This document shows, one piece after another, positions 46,339 to 56,360 of a stretch of DNA of 64,000 bases. The notes below the pieces were generated by a model. It did not search any database, was not told where the DNA came from, and saw only the letters and a program-made list of their open reading frames with translations. Position numbers and translations under genes: made by a program. The stretch is taken from NCBI RefSeq assembly GCF_003589595.1, contig NW_020653765.1:1927800-1991799 (forward strand), read 5' to 3'. Source of the stretch: Hyposmocoma kahamanoa. Its lineage: Eukaryota; Arthropoda; Insecta; Lepidoptera; Cosmopterigidae. Position 1 is the first letter of the stretch. Each line of letters begins with the position of its first letter.

Positions 46339-46562
46339 TCTTTCAGCTCTTTCGTCTTGTAGGCAATCTACACGCCTGTCCAAAACATTGCAGTGCCACC
46401 CAGAGCTTTAAATCGCAAAGATCTAGAGGGCACTGCCACTGCGCCCGTCACCCTGAGACATAAGTTGACAAGTCCCATATGCCTGTAATTTCACCAGCAC
46501 CTTTACCCTTCTAAACCGGAACGCAGTAATGCTAACACAGCTTGGCGGCAGGAATAGGTAAG
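46339..46562 (-). repeat. RepA copy, both ends missing
   Basis: Inverted RepA from GTAGGCAATCTACACGCC to GGCGGCAGGAATAGGTAAG. Confidence 0.8.
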
Positions 46563-46654
46563 ACAATCTTGATAAGGTCGTAACACGTTGCTTAGCTGGT
46601 TAAAATTAAAGAAACTTAATTCTTAATACGTCAAATGATAACAAAAAACCAGTC

Positions 46655-46790
46655 AAAACGTGACCTTACAATGAAATGATTCTTACATGAAACTGAGTCG
46701 ATCAGCACTAAAAAAAATTTGATCAATTTTATTCCTTTATATGGACAACTCACACTTGACCAAATAATTGACTATACCGTTGTTTTTATT
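46655..46790. repeat. Two-copy repeat shared with 59990-60090
   Basis: ATGAAACTGAGTCGATCAGC, then ACTAAAAAAAATTTGATCAA and ACACTTGACC, recur with small changes at 59990-60090. Confidence 0.55.
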
Positions 46791-46986
46791 CAATTGAAAG
46801 ATAGTTTTATTCATAGATTATGGTTTTATTACTTTCTTTATAGCAGTTATTATCTGTAAACTTATTGTTACCTCTTAAAGTAGGTCAACTAAAGCCTCCT
46901 TATGAATGTCATATTATATCATAGAATCTATGTATTATATGCGGTGCCAAAAGCTTCATATACTCCCGTAAAATGAAAGAAGGAGG

Positions 46987-47608
46987 ATGGCTAATATCCT
47001 GTATTTACTTAAAATAGCACGTTGTTCGATCGACTGTCCTGAGCTTCTCAGTCACTTTGGTTTACGTGTTTTAGTGGCTTCATTTGGATATCCTAGCGTA
47101 CTACATGTTCCTTTGGCGAAAGTAACCTGTAGACGAAATTCCTACTTCATTAGAGCAAGTGAGGCAGTACAATGTTGACTTAATCAGTTGTTTCATTCCT
47201 TTCCATAAAAGGTAATTCGAGTTAAAATTTTTCGTTTCGATCTTTTTCTCTTCTCAGTGTTTGTGTAGAGTTCTAATGTAAAATTTATCTGTAGAAGCTT
47301 ATAATTGGCCACCAACATTTATTTTGTAACTATTTATATACCTAGCTCACAGTTTCCCTAAACACGTACAATAAAAATAAAATTATGTATATATGTATAT
47401 ATATAAGTTATAGTGTATAAGTATAATGTGTTGTTTAGTAATAATTTCTATATGTCTGTGTAATTATTTATATCTTGCACCCCCGTTTTTATTCATGTTT
47501 AATCTTTCTCCACCCCAAGGTTGTCTGGAAGAAATCGTCAATTGTTACCCTGCTAATGTATTTCATTTTTGTCCTGTAATCTTTCTATGTTCCTAACAAT
47601 AACGAATT
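46987..47608 (+). pseudogene. LINE ORF2 C-terminus and 3'UTR
   Basis: A 63-codon frame contains CSIDCPELLSHFGLRVL and later HVPLAKVTCRRNSYFIRA. This has the pattern of the extreme C-terminus of Jockey/CR1-like ORF2 (IDCP-LL ... VP ... NS ... R). About 450 bases of 3'UTR follow, with CAAGGTTGTCTGGAAGAAAT, typical of lepidopteran LINE tails. The tail sequence TTCTATCTATCT, with AATAAAAAAAA at 48150-48159, completes the 3' end, but an RTE copy has inserted into it. Confidence 0.6.
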
Positions 47609-47620
47609 TTCTATCTATCT

Positions 47621-48137
47621 CATCATCATCATATCAGCCGGAAGACGTCCACTGCTGAACATAGGCCTCCCCCAAAGATTTCCAGACTAGCCGGTCGAAC
47701 GCAACGTGCGTCCATCGGTTACCCGCCGCCCTTACCAGGCCATCCGTCCATCTAGTAGGGAGCCGTCCCACTGAATGCCTTCCGGTTCGTGGTCTCCATT
47801 CAAGAACCTTTCAGCACCAACGGCCGTCGGTTCTAAGAGCTATGTATATGCCCTGCCCACTGTCACTTAAACTTGCTAATAATTTGAGCTATGTCGGCGA
47901 CTTTCGTTCTTCTATGGATTTCCTCATTTCTGATTCGATCACGTAGATAAATACCGAGCATTGCTCGCTCCATGACTTGATTGAGTGACTTTGAGCTTTT
48001 TTATGAGGCTCAGTAAGTGGCAACGTCTCTGAGCCGTAGGTCGTCTCTGGCAACACGCACTGCTCGAAGACTTTTGTCTTCAAGGACTGCGGAAGCTCCG
48101 GGACGAGAAGACGTCCCGGAGCTTCTCGAAAGCTGCC
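47621..48137 (-). mobile_element. RTE LINE 3' fragment, 12-bp TSD
   Basis: The minus strand has LKTKVFEQCVLPETTYGSET (about 48020-48083), then blocks matching the RTE C-terminus, and ends in a (TGA)n tail at 47621-47632. TTCTATCTATCT occurs on both sides (47609-47620 and 48138-48149), a perfect 12-base target duplication. Frameshifts break the ORF, so it is dead. It is 5' truncated and sits inside the 3' tail of the LINE at 46987-47608. Confidence 0.85.
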
Positions 48138-48160
48138 TTCTATCTATCTAATAAAAAAAA

Positions 48161-48670
48161 ATCGAAAACAATTTTTGAAGTTGTAAAGCTAAATGCTTCA
48201 GCATTATTTTCCAAGACAAACAAGACACACACTTGGGAGAGATTTTCATATAGGTACTCTTTGTCCCCACTTAGATGGTGAAACCAACGATCTTAGTTAT
48301 AACTAGTAAATTTTTGCGCTCGTGGCCCATTGATATTTCTCTAATAAAACCTGTTTAAAATCAATGATAAATTGGACGTAGTTAAACAAAAAGGATCTAA
48401 TGCACATCAGTTGGGGACATCAGTACTTGAAAATCCTACTGGACACACTAGCAGTGAGTCCAGCAGTCCTAGAGGTTTTTAAAATTTAGCGAAATCCATT
48501 CCTCTTAAACAGCAGACAATCATACAAACTTTGTCATTTACAATATATTGTTAATGGGACACACGCCAAGACATTTACTAGTAGGTAAATGAACGAAATC
48601 ATTCAATAAATATAATAAGAAAGGTAGTTTAAAACAAACAATAAATTTTCACAAGGAATTCAAATGGAAA
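48161..48670. other. Anonymous AT-rich DNA
   Basis: No feature recognised; presumed 3' flank of the IF1-like gene at 48678. Confidence 0.4.
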
Positions 48671-48677
48671 TAATAAA

Positions 48678-49097
48678 TTATTTTTCTTTCTTTTCAGTAG
48701 TTTCGCTTTTCTCATGCTTCTTCTTAATTTTCAATCGTTCAATTTCTTCTTTAGTTTTGTCATGAAAGAATTTTTCTTCATTTGCGGCTCCATATTTACC
48801 TAAACCCCCTCCAGCTTCTCTCACAGACCCCCCTGCTCCGCCACCTTTGCCTGCACCTGACCCAGGATCAGCTGGATAACTTCGCTTCTGTATCAAAGTG
48901 ATTACGGGAGCTCGAGAAGCAGTTGAGCACCCTAAACTCACTCTTGAGAAACCATTTTGAAGAAAGATAAATGTATCTTCACGTTTCGCACTTGATTTTA
49001 CCATCGGATTTAGTACTCGACGGCGGAACACATACTTAAAATGATATATTGAAGAATTCAGCGTTGGTAATTGAGTTTTTCGTAAAATTGTGTTCAT
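48678..49097 (-). CDS. ATPIF1-like: IF1-like mitochondrial ATPase inhibitor paralogue 1 (139 aa)
   Basis: IF1 binds mitochondrial F1-ATPase and blocks ATP hydrolysis when the matrix acidifies. Here GSGAGKGGGAGG (residues 79-90), SVREAGGGLGK (91-101) and NEEKFFHDKTKEEIERLK (106-123) reproduce the family's Gly-rich linker and inhibitory helix in order. Two things are odd. There are about 80 residues ahead of the Gly-rich block, longer than a usual mitochondrial leader (MNTILRKTQLP..., rich in Arg/Lys/Ser). The protein also ends ~16 residues after the inhibitory helix in a Lys/Glu tail, so it lacks the C-terminal coiled coil through which canonical IF1 dimerises. Start ATG has A at -3. Intronless; 390 bases from a sister gene on the same strand. 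Automated annotation might name it ATPase inhibitor mai-2-like. Confidence 0.8.
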   Translation of the reverse strand: MNTILRKTQLPTLNSSIYHFKYVFRRRVLNPMVKSSAKREDTFIFLQNGFSRVSLGCSTASRAPVITLIQKRSYPADPGSGAGKGGGAGGSVREAGGGLGKYGAANEEKFFHDKTKEEIERLKIKKKHEKSETTEKKEK

Positions 49098-49486
49098 CTT
49101 AATTTTTGCAATATGTCAATAACCTTTTCATTTTGTTTTGGCTCCTTCAAAAAGTGAAATAAACCTTCAAACGTTTTGACAGCTCAAGACGTTTTAATAA
49201 TATTATGTCATCACTAGTTGACTTAAAGCTTATAAGATAATCTTATTGCACGAATCGTATCCAGGTTAAGGCATTAATACAGTAACTTATATCGAACGAA
49301 GATTATAATGCACTACATCTATTGTAACTCACTTTTACTATGGATAACAGATTGCGGATCTAAAAAATACATATAGACCCTATTTGTTGCGCGTTCCTAT
49401 TGCAGCTGGGGATTTCTGTTACTTCTCCGACATGCTAATTTCTACACAATGTTTTCAATTCGAAATTGTCAAATAACTACATAAAA

Positions 49487-49900
49487 TTATTTATCTTTCT
49501 TTTCTGGAGCGTTGCTTTTTTCTTGTGCTTTCTTTTCAAGTTCTAATTTCAGTTGTTCCATTTGCGCTTTGTTTCGTTTATAAAAAAATTGTTCCTCATT
49601 CATGTCACCAAATTTACCTACGCTTCCAACTGTTTTAGACCCTCCGCCAGTTCCTTCTGCACCAGATCCAGGTGCATCTGGACAGCTTCTTTTCTGTATC
49701 AAGGTGATTTCAGGCACTTGAAAAGCACTTGTACACCCAAGGCTGACTTTTGAGTAACCACTTTGAAGAAACATTACATCCTCACCTTTTACACGATTGA
49801 CGTCATTAACATTCAATGTACGGGTAACAACACGATTTTTAATCTTATGCATTGAATACCTTAGGGCTGGCAAACGAGTTTTCGGTAGTATTGTATTCAT
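49487..49900 (-). CDS. ATPIF1-like: IF1-like mitochondrial ATPase inhibitor paralogue 2 (137 aa)
   Basis: Tandem sister of the gene at 48678-49097. The N-terminal extensions align: MNTIL-KT-LP-L at the start, VSLGC at residues 52-56, and ITLIQKRS then PGSGA at 65-81. The inhibitory helix is recognisable (NEEQFFYKRNKAQMEQLKLE, residues 101-120). However, the Gly-rich block is shortened to GTGGGS and the REAGG motif is replaced by VGSVGKFG. The protein ends in a Lys-rich tail without the dimerisation coiled coil. It is intronless, ATG with A at -3. The loss of the family motif just ahead of the helix suggests that it may not inhibit the ATPase in the normal way, or binds a different partner. 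That is inference; the frame is intact, so it is probably under some constraint. Confidence 0.75.
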   Translation of the reverse strand: MNTILPKTRLPALRYSMHKIKNRVVTRTLNVNDVNRVKGEDVMFLQSGYSKVSLGCTSAFQVPEITLIQKRSCPDAPGSGAEGTGGGSKTVGSVGKFGDMNEEQFFYKRNKAQMEQLKLELEKKAQEKSNAPEKKDK

Positions 49901-50610
49901 CTTTCACGTATTTTGATATTTCCAAGGATTCTTCTTCTTTCACCAAGAAACGATTTAACTTTTTGACAACTTTATTCTCAATTTTTGAAAGTTGGCAGAT
50001 ATTCTGCCGTCAATTGTTTTAAAATTAAAAATTAATTATAATCTTCTTGCAAACGAGCAATATATCCAAAGGAACTAAAATATTATACGCCTGTTGATCC
50101 TGTTTTGTTCTAAGGTTTTTTATAAGAAGGCTACGACTTCCTTTTTATCCAATTTAAACCGATATGGGTCATTTTATAAATATTACTCTATATGCAGTTT
50201 TAATTACGATCTTTTGCTCAACTGTTTTGCATTTTAGCTAAATAGGAACTATTTCGAGCATCGAAGTAGGTTCCTGATAAATTAGATGAAACGTTTAGTA
50301 AATACTGTTTTATTCCATAAAAATAATTGACAACATAAAATTATAATCTTAGTAACATCACATTACAGCAAGAGCGAACATCATAAACAACTTTAGAGTT
50401 TCATATTGTTACAAGTACTGTCTGCGTTCCACTGGGCTATTACCACGAACTTTAATTAGCAGAAACGCTAAAGGGATACGTCACGGGCTCGCTTGAGTTA
50501 CTACTTAAATCGTTCTTTTCCTTTTTACACTAATTATGCTTCATAGCGAAGTTTATGTTTATTCAGGAAATTCAGGTGCTAATTTGTTTCACTAAATGAA
50601 ATGGTACTTT
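49901..50610. other. Intergenic, divergent promoter region
   Basis: About 770 bases separate the start codons of the IF1-like gene (minus strand) and the secreted repeat protein (plus strand). AT-rich, no repeat recognised. Confidence 0.45.
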
Positions 50611-50614
50611 ATAG

Positions 50615-50622
50615 TATAAATA
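50615..50622 (+). promoter_or_regulatory. TATA box of the secreted repeat protein gene
   Basis: TATAAATA lies 47 bases upstream of the predicted ATG (50669), leaving room for initiation near 50645 and a 5'UTR of about 25 bases. An upstream ATG at 50659 opens a 6-codon frame ending in a TAA at 50677-50679 that overlaps the main start out of frame. Confidence 0.5.
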
Positions 50623-50668
50623 CTGGAAATAATAAATGCTATTGTGGTGTTAGCAAATATGGTTCACT

Positions 50669-53600
50669 ATGGACATTAAAGTGAGAAATATTTTTACTCT
50701 ACGTAATTATTTTTAATGTAAATTAAATTAGGTAACTTTTAACTTTCCTACAATGGTCTAAGTAAATATTTTCATTTGTGCCATTTTCTACTACAAATTT
50801 TAAGTTGGATATTTTTTTATTACAGATTTTGTTATTGATTTGTTACAATGCGTTGTCAATAAGCGAAAGGTAAGTTTTTCTCTAATACTTTCACAACCTT
50901 TTATAATAGGTGTGCTAAAGGTCTATTCAGATATCCGCGATGTTCACTACCGCTATGTGACGAAATCCGAGTGGGTACGCGGTATTCCTTCAGCTCAAAC
51001 CTAAGCGTATACCGCTAAAACTATGTGTAGGGAAACTTTCTTAATTTTGTGTTGTTAGTAATAAGACCACACTATAACCGTGTGTAACGTTTAGTATCAA
51101 TAAATTTATGTTTTGACGTCTTGATCGCAAATTATTCCTTCCATAATGTTAAGTAATCATCACTAATGAATAATAAATTTGCTGCTGCTACCGCGCCGTC
51201 TGACGTGACCAATTTCGCAAAGCAAGCGAAAGATTTCTTCTGAAATTTACGGTACGCGGTATCGCGGTTTCGCTCTAGCCCCGAAACGTGATACAAATAC
51301 CAGGCGGGATGCCGCCCGATATTTTTCGCTACAGCAGCGACAGCGAATGTCGCTTATATCTGAAAAGGCCTTAAATTAGTCTATTTTTGCCAATTTCAGC
51401 TATTATGCTGCCCCAGAATCCCTAGAACAGAGTGGTGTTCCCCAATTGCAAAATGGTAACAGAAGATTATACTCCGAAATCAACAATGAAGACCCCGATC
51501 AATCTTACTGCTTTCCCAAACACTTGGTCTCATCATCATTAGAAGAAAAACTTGATCCTCAAAACAATGGCTTACACAGGCTTGTTGTATATCTATATCT
51601 TAACGTACTCTCTGATCAAGCGTCTCTTTATATCCCTAATCGCGACAAACAAGCGCTATTTGCCAGTTTAAATTTTGAACAAGGCGACGTCTTACAAAAT
51701 CTCACTGATAAAGAGATTCTGAAAAATAATACCAACATATCTATTCTTATAAACAACACATCACCTCAACCATTAATAAATGATACCAGTAATATTACAC
51801 ACATAAAGTGGTCGACAGACATGAACTCATCAATTAATGAAACATCGCCAAAAAAATTGAAAGAACCTTCTACTAACTCCAAAAATCTTCAGTCATCTGA
51901 TCTCCTGAATTCCTATAATTCTAAACAGAAACCAGAGTTACACACCATCACAGAAAAACCAAATTTATTTCAAACTCCAAATCCAAATTCACGATCAAAT
52001 TTAAATAAAAACAGATGGGAAAATGCAAGATCCGATGACTCTGCTGATCATCCTACTAAATCGCCCTTAGACTATAATGATGGTGAATATAAAATTCTAC
52101 CATTTTTACCGACACATATAAATCATGAAAAAGAACGTCGACCAACACCAATTGGTTTTAATCAAGTACCATACATGATATCACACGTTCCAGAACCAGA
52201 ACTGAACCTTTCACAAATAGTCACACATAAGAACAACATAGTTCATTTCACACGCAACTATCAGAGTCGAAATCCTGTTTTACAGCCTTACAGGATGATA
52301 TCTCCACATAATAGTGGTAATGAAGTTTCAGGCAATATGATTGGAGTTCCAGTAAAATTCAATTTGATAAAAGTTCCCCAAAGTCATAACACCATTTCAT
52401 TACATAAAGGTTTGATACTCCCACAAAATCTGATCAGCGCTCTTCCAAACCATCCCAAAGTTTCTGGAAGTCCTATCAACATGAAAGCTGAACCCTATAC
52501 AATCGGAGTCCATTCAAAAAACCATATAATAAACGTCCATTCATACCACCCAAATTTAGCAGGAAGTTCTGTCAATTTAGGAATCGATGACAATAATATG
52601 ACAGTATTTCATCCAAACCATCTCAATTTAGAAGGAAGATCTGACAATTTAAGAGACGATCTCAATAAGATCCAAGTCCCTCCGAACCACCCAAATTTAG
52701 TAGGAAGATCTCTCAGTTTAGGAATCGATAACGATAATATGATAGCAGTACCTCCAAACTATCCCAATTTAGAAGGAAGATCTGATAATTTAAGAGACGA
52801 TCTTAATAAGAACCAAGTCCCTCCGAACCGCCCAAATTTAGCAGGAAGATCGATCAATTTAGGAATCGATGACGATGATATGATAATAGTACCTCCAAAT
52901 CATGTGAATTTAGAAGGAAGATCTGACAATTTAAGCGACGATCTCAATAAGATCCAAGTCCTTCTGAACCCTCCAAATTTAGCAGGAAAATCTGTCAATT
53001 TAGGAATCGATGACGATAATATCATAGTAGCACCTCCAAAGCATCTCAATTTAGAAGGAAAATCTGACAATTTAAGAGACGATTTCAATAAGATCCAACT
53101 CCCTCCGAATCGTCCAAATTTAACAGGAATATCTGCCAATTTAGGAATTGATGACGATAGTGTGATAGTAGTACCTCCAAACCATCGCAATTTAATAGGA
53201 AGACCTGACAATTTGAGAGACGATCTCAATAAGGTCCAAGTCCCTCCGAGCCACCCAAATTTACCAGAACGATCTGTCAATTTAGGAATCGATGATGATA
53301 ATATGATAGTAGGTCCTCCTGACCATCCAAATTTTGGAGTAGTCCCTGATAATTTTAGAATTAACCCCAATATGATCCGAGTAGCTCCAAATCATCATCA
53401 CCCAAATTTCAGAATTGAACCTAATATGAAGAGAATACCTCCATTAAGAGTTAACTCCCGTTTGGTCCAAGTTTCTCCAAATCATCATCGTCTAAATTTC
53501 AGAGTCAAACCACATATGATCAGAACACCTCCATTAAGAGTTAACCCCAATATGATCCGAGTTCCTTCAAATCACCATCATCTAAATTTCAAAGTCGAAC

Positions 53601-54439
53601 CTTATATGATCGGAACACCTCCAAACCAGCCCCAGTTATTAAGAATTAATAATTTATTTTCTGATTGGTTTTATAAGCAAATAGGAAATCAAGGGCTTGA
53701 TGTTCAAATTAATATCGATGCACTGAAAAGAGACGTTATAAATACTTTAGCAAGGTACAACATGTACATTTCTGAAGACGGCTATTTAATTGATTCACAA
53801 GGAAACATTTTAAGTTGGGATTATCTTCAGCTACGAACTGTTTTGGTTGAAGATCCGATGGAGTGTGAAACAATAATGAATCCCCCTGGTCGTATACATT
53901 TTGAACAAAGCAATGCGTACTGGAAGGCACTGTTAACGACAGTAGGGCCATCGTCTCAAATGACTATTTTGGATATTATACCATTGGGCAAAATGCAACT
54001 TCTTAAAAAATCTGGTAACGTTCCGATCGATAGATGTATTTGTAAATCAGAACATTGTAAACCAGGAATTATTCCAGTCCATACAGGTGACCCAGCATTG
54101 CTGGCGAAACTACAAAACTACATGCAGCTTCAAAGACAACAGTTAAATGTTGAGCAATTACTAAATCGCAGAAACGTAGGTTTAAAATTAGATCGTCGTA
54201 AAGAGCCATTGCACATCTATGATAAATATAGACCACATAAAGCTCAGGAAAGCTCGAAGAAAGAAGCGCTCACAAAAAGTGGTCGAAGAGAGAAAGATCC
54301 TGTCGATATTAAAGACATGAAAGCTATGCCTCCGCGCACCATGCACAATGTAGTAGATTGGAGAATCATTGGTGGAGCCGCAGCAACCAGTAGCGGAGCG
54401 CCTATAAGTGTTAGAGGTAGATCAGGGTACATTTTTTAG
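50669..54439 (+). CDS. Secreted Asn/Pro-rich tandem-repeat protein, 3 exons, ~1,031 aa
   Basis: Exon 1 50669-50680, exon 2 50826-50869, exon 3 51400-54439. Splice sites are GTGAGA/TTACAG and GTAAGT/TTTCAG. The joined frame is exactly 3,096 bases and starts MDIKILLLICYNALSISES, a good signal peptide encoded by the two tiny exons. Residues ~20-400 are Asn/Ser/Pro-rich. Residues ~403-664 are a tandem array alternating a 24-residue unit (NLAGRSVNLGIDDDNMIVV...) and a 23-residue unit (NLEGRSDNLRDDLNKIQV...). Looser NPNMIRVPP-type repeats follow to ~760. Residues ~765-1031 are non-repetitive, include Cys pairs (DRCICKSEHC), and look globular then basic. There is no transmembrane segment. The family is not recognised; a structural extracellular role (cuticle, eggshell, silk or seminal material) is only a guess. 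An AATAAA follows at 54542. Confidence 0.75.
50919..51371. mobile_element. MITE inside intron 2, TAA TSD (453 bp)
   Basis: Left end AGGTCTATTCAGATATCCGC and right end complement AGGCCTTTTCAGATATAAGC form TIRs. TAA stands on each side (50916-50918, 51372-51374), the 3-base duplication typical of PIF/Harbinger-type elements. It makes up most of the 530-base intron; without it the intron would be about 74 bases. Confidence 0.75.
52553..53337 (+). repeat. 141-bp higher-order coding tandem repeat
   Basis: About five and a half copies of a 141-base unit (72 + 69 bases) within exon 3. AATTTAGAAGGAAGATCTGA opens one half and AATTTAGCAGGAAGATC the other. The repeat stays in frame throughout, so length changes come in multiples of whole codons. 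Confidence 0.9.
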
Positions 54440-54541
54440 AGCTCCAAAACATGTAAATTAACACATGAAATTAACATAATTATGATAGTTAAATATAATA
54501 ATGATTTAAATTAAGTTTATGAGGCGCACAAGCACATATAA

Positions 54542-54547
54542 AATAAA
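54542..54547 (+). terminator. Poly(A) signal of the secreted repeat protein gene
   Basis: AATAAA 103 bases beyond the stop codon; the next repeat element begins 37 bases further on. Confidence 0.6.
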
Positions 54548-54583
54548 ACACGGTGTGATAAATACCTACAAATAAGTACTCTT

Positions 54584-55323
54584 GGCGTCGTCCTAATTGA
54601 ACGCGATAACGCGACCATCGTCGGTTCGCGCGAGTCTTGTTCGTGCGAACCTGCGATCAAACATACAGCGCGTACAGCCCATTTTTGTAACGATATTGTA
54701 CTATAGCGTAATGAACTTTATTATCAATTGTGTAACGTACATACAAACTAAATACGAGCCAAACTCTTTCGCGGAATTGTCATGCATGCTCGAGAATGCT
54801 CGCGTATTCGCGAGAATTCCGCGGAAGATTTTGGCTCGTATTTAGTTTGTACGTTACACAATTGACCATAAGTTCATTACGCTATGTACGGACAACAGCA
54901 CATCACACTACACATTTTTGTTCGAAAATCGCCTCCAGTGCGACGGAACAAGATACGTCAATGTGTAGCTTGATGTGCTGTTGACTGTACCTACAATATC
55001 GTCACAAAAATTCCTTCCGTTTCCATTCCTTCCGCCGCAATATAAATTGAGCCTAATTGCCGTTCGCGCGCTTATAATATTTGAAATCTATACGCGAACT
55101 TAGTTCGTACGAACACACGATCTAAAATATTGATATCAGAACAGGTGTCCTAATTGATAATCGCGTCGCATTATCAATCACACGCGGGCTCTGTGGCCGC
55201 ACCCATGATCGCGGGAACACGGATTCGCGCGACTATTTATTAGGACACCGCTTCATCACTTGGCGACCGATGATTGCATTGAAAATTCGCACGATCGCCT
55301 GATCGTTTAATTAGGAAGACGCC
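54584..55323. mobile_element. Nested inverted-repeat element (740 bp)
   Basis: Outer ends GGCGTCGTCCTAATTGAACG (54584) and the complement of GGCGTCTTCCTAATTAAACG (55323) form TIRs. Inside are a hairpin with ~73-base arms (54704-54781 and 54815-54887, containing CAATTGTGTAACGTAC), a second hairpin (54885-54915 with 54959-54992), an enclosing pair (54677-54701 with 54989-55012), and a small related element with GGTGTCCTAATTGATAAT ends (55145-55248). No transposase. Confidence 0.8.
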
Positions 55324-56015
55324 GTATGCGTTTTTAAAGAACGCATCAGATTATTTTTTTCCCTTATTAGTTTTATCTAGTTTATTATGTAGTTGTGTAG
55401 TTTATTTATAAAAATTACTAATTATTTACATTTAATATAATATACCGACATTCAATCGACGACTAGGCGTGTAATTTGATACCAAAGTGCTTTTAAATAA
55501 ATGGGAGTACAGCATGATTAAAAAATGTTTTATTAATGTAACATTGAAATCTTATTACAGAGCCATCTATACATTTATTTTCATTTTTATCTTTTCGTTC
55601 AAAGTGAGAACACGATGAAATAGTTACTGAGCAACCGACTAGATGTCGCACTAAATTGTATTCTGTGCCATCTATGATATTACGGTACTACTACGACTTA
55701 TGCGAATAGTCGAGACCAGATACTCACAACTAGTTTCATTGTATATTGAATAGATGTCGCTACCACAAGTAAAGCGAATAGAGAGCAGTACAAGGATTTG
55801 AAAAATATGGTGCTGTTTTTGAGGAATAATCGTTTGCAAGCTAAAATTTTAGTATAAAATTATTATAATTCATGAATAGGATGTAAATGATTTTAAATCA
55901 GTAAATTGATGTTTTATTTAGTATGGACACTAGCAGCGCCTCTAGCGGAAGAAGTTAACCGGTTTTTAGTTAAAGTTCAAGCGAGTCACAACAAAACATA
56001 AAGTTTAGTCAGTCA
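55324..56015. other. Anonymous DNA upstream of candidate exon
   Basis: No repeat recognised. Several CGCC/GTCGCTACC-like blocks (e.g. AGATGTCGCTACC, CAGCGCCTCTAGCGG) occur here. Confidence 0.35.
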
Positions 56016-56360
56016 GTGACCGTGAGGGATTGCAGTTGGTGCTGTTGGGCGCTCTAAAAATATCTCTTTAAAATTCTGCCGCGTTTAAAAGACGATCAAG
56101 TTCAAATGGTCTATTTTGTTGAAAGAAAAAAGTTCGAAGTGCAAAAACGTTACCCGTGTTTTATTAAAAAGTGTTTTTAATTTATTTATTACAGTAGATT
56201 TTTTAAATAAAGTTTATTTTCGTGTGTATTCGCGGAATATTGTGTGTTCTATTGTTTGTGATTGGGTTCGGAATCAATGTTGTAGTTATTGGAGGATGTT
56301 ATCATTGTCGCCCATGTTTCTAGGAAGTCTTTTTGAACTTTGATGGGATTAAACTGCTGG
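56016..56360 (+). other. Possible first (5'UTR) exon
   Basis: TTTAGTCAGTCAGTGACCG (about 56008) resembles an insect initiator (TCAGT). CTGCTG|GTGAGTGAA near 56359 is a strong donor site. The stretch between has the look of a lepidopteran 5'UTR and contains no long ORF starting with a well-supported ATG. If real, the coding exons lie beyond 56.4 kb, perhaps outside the window. Confidence 0.25.

Noticed and set aside
48092..48125. Perfect 14-base stem GAAGCTCCGGGACG with a 6-base loop, terminator-like
   Set aside because: It lies within RTE coding sequence (the LRDVFSS region); not followed by a T-run, and this is not a bacterial genome.
52900..53370. 156-codon minus-strand ORF
   Set aside because: Shadow of the coding tandem repeat on the opposite strand.
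55930..55955. CAGCGCCTCTAGCGG, close to a CTCF-type core
   Set aside because: One base shorter than the consensus, and similar GCGCC/GTCGC blocks are common in lepidopteran repeats.
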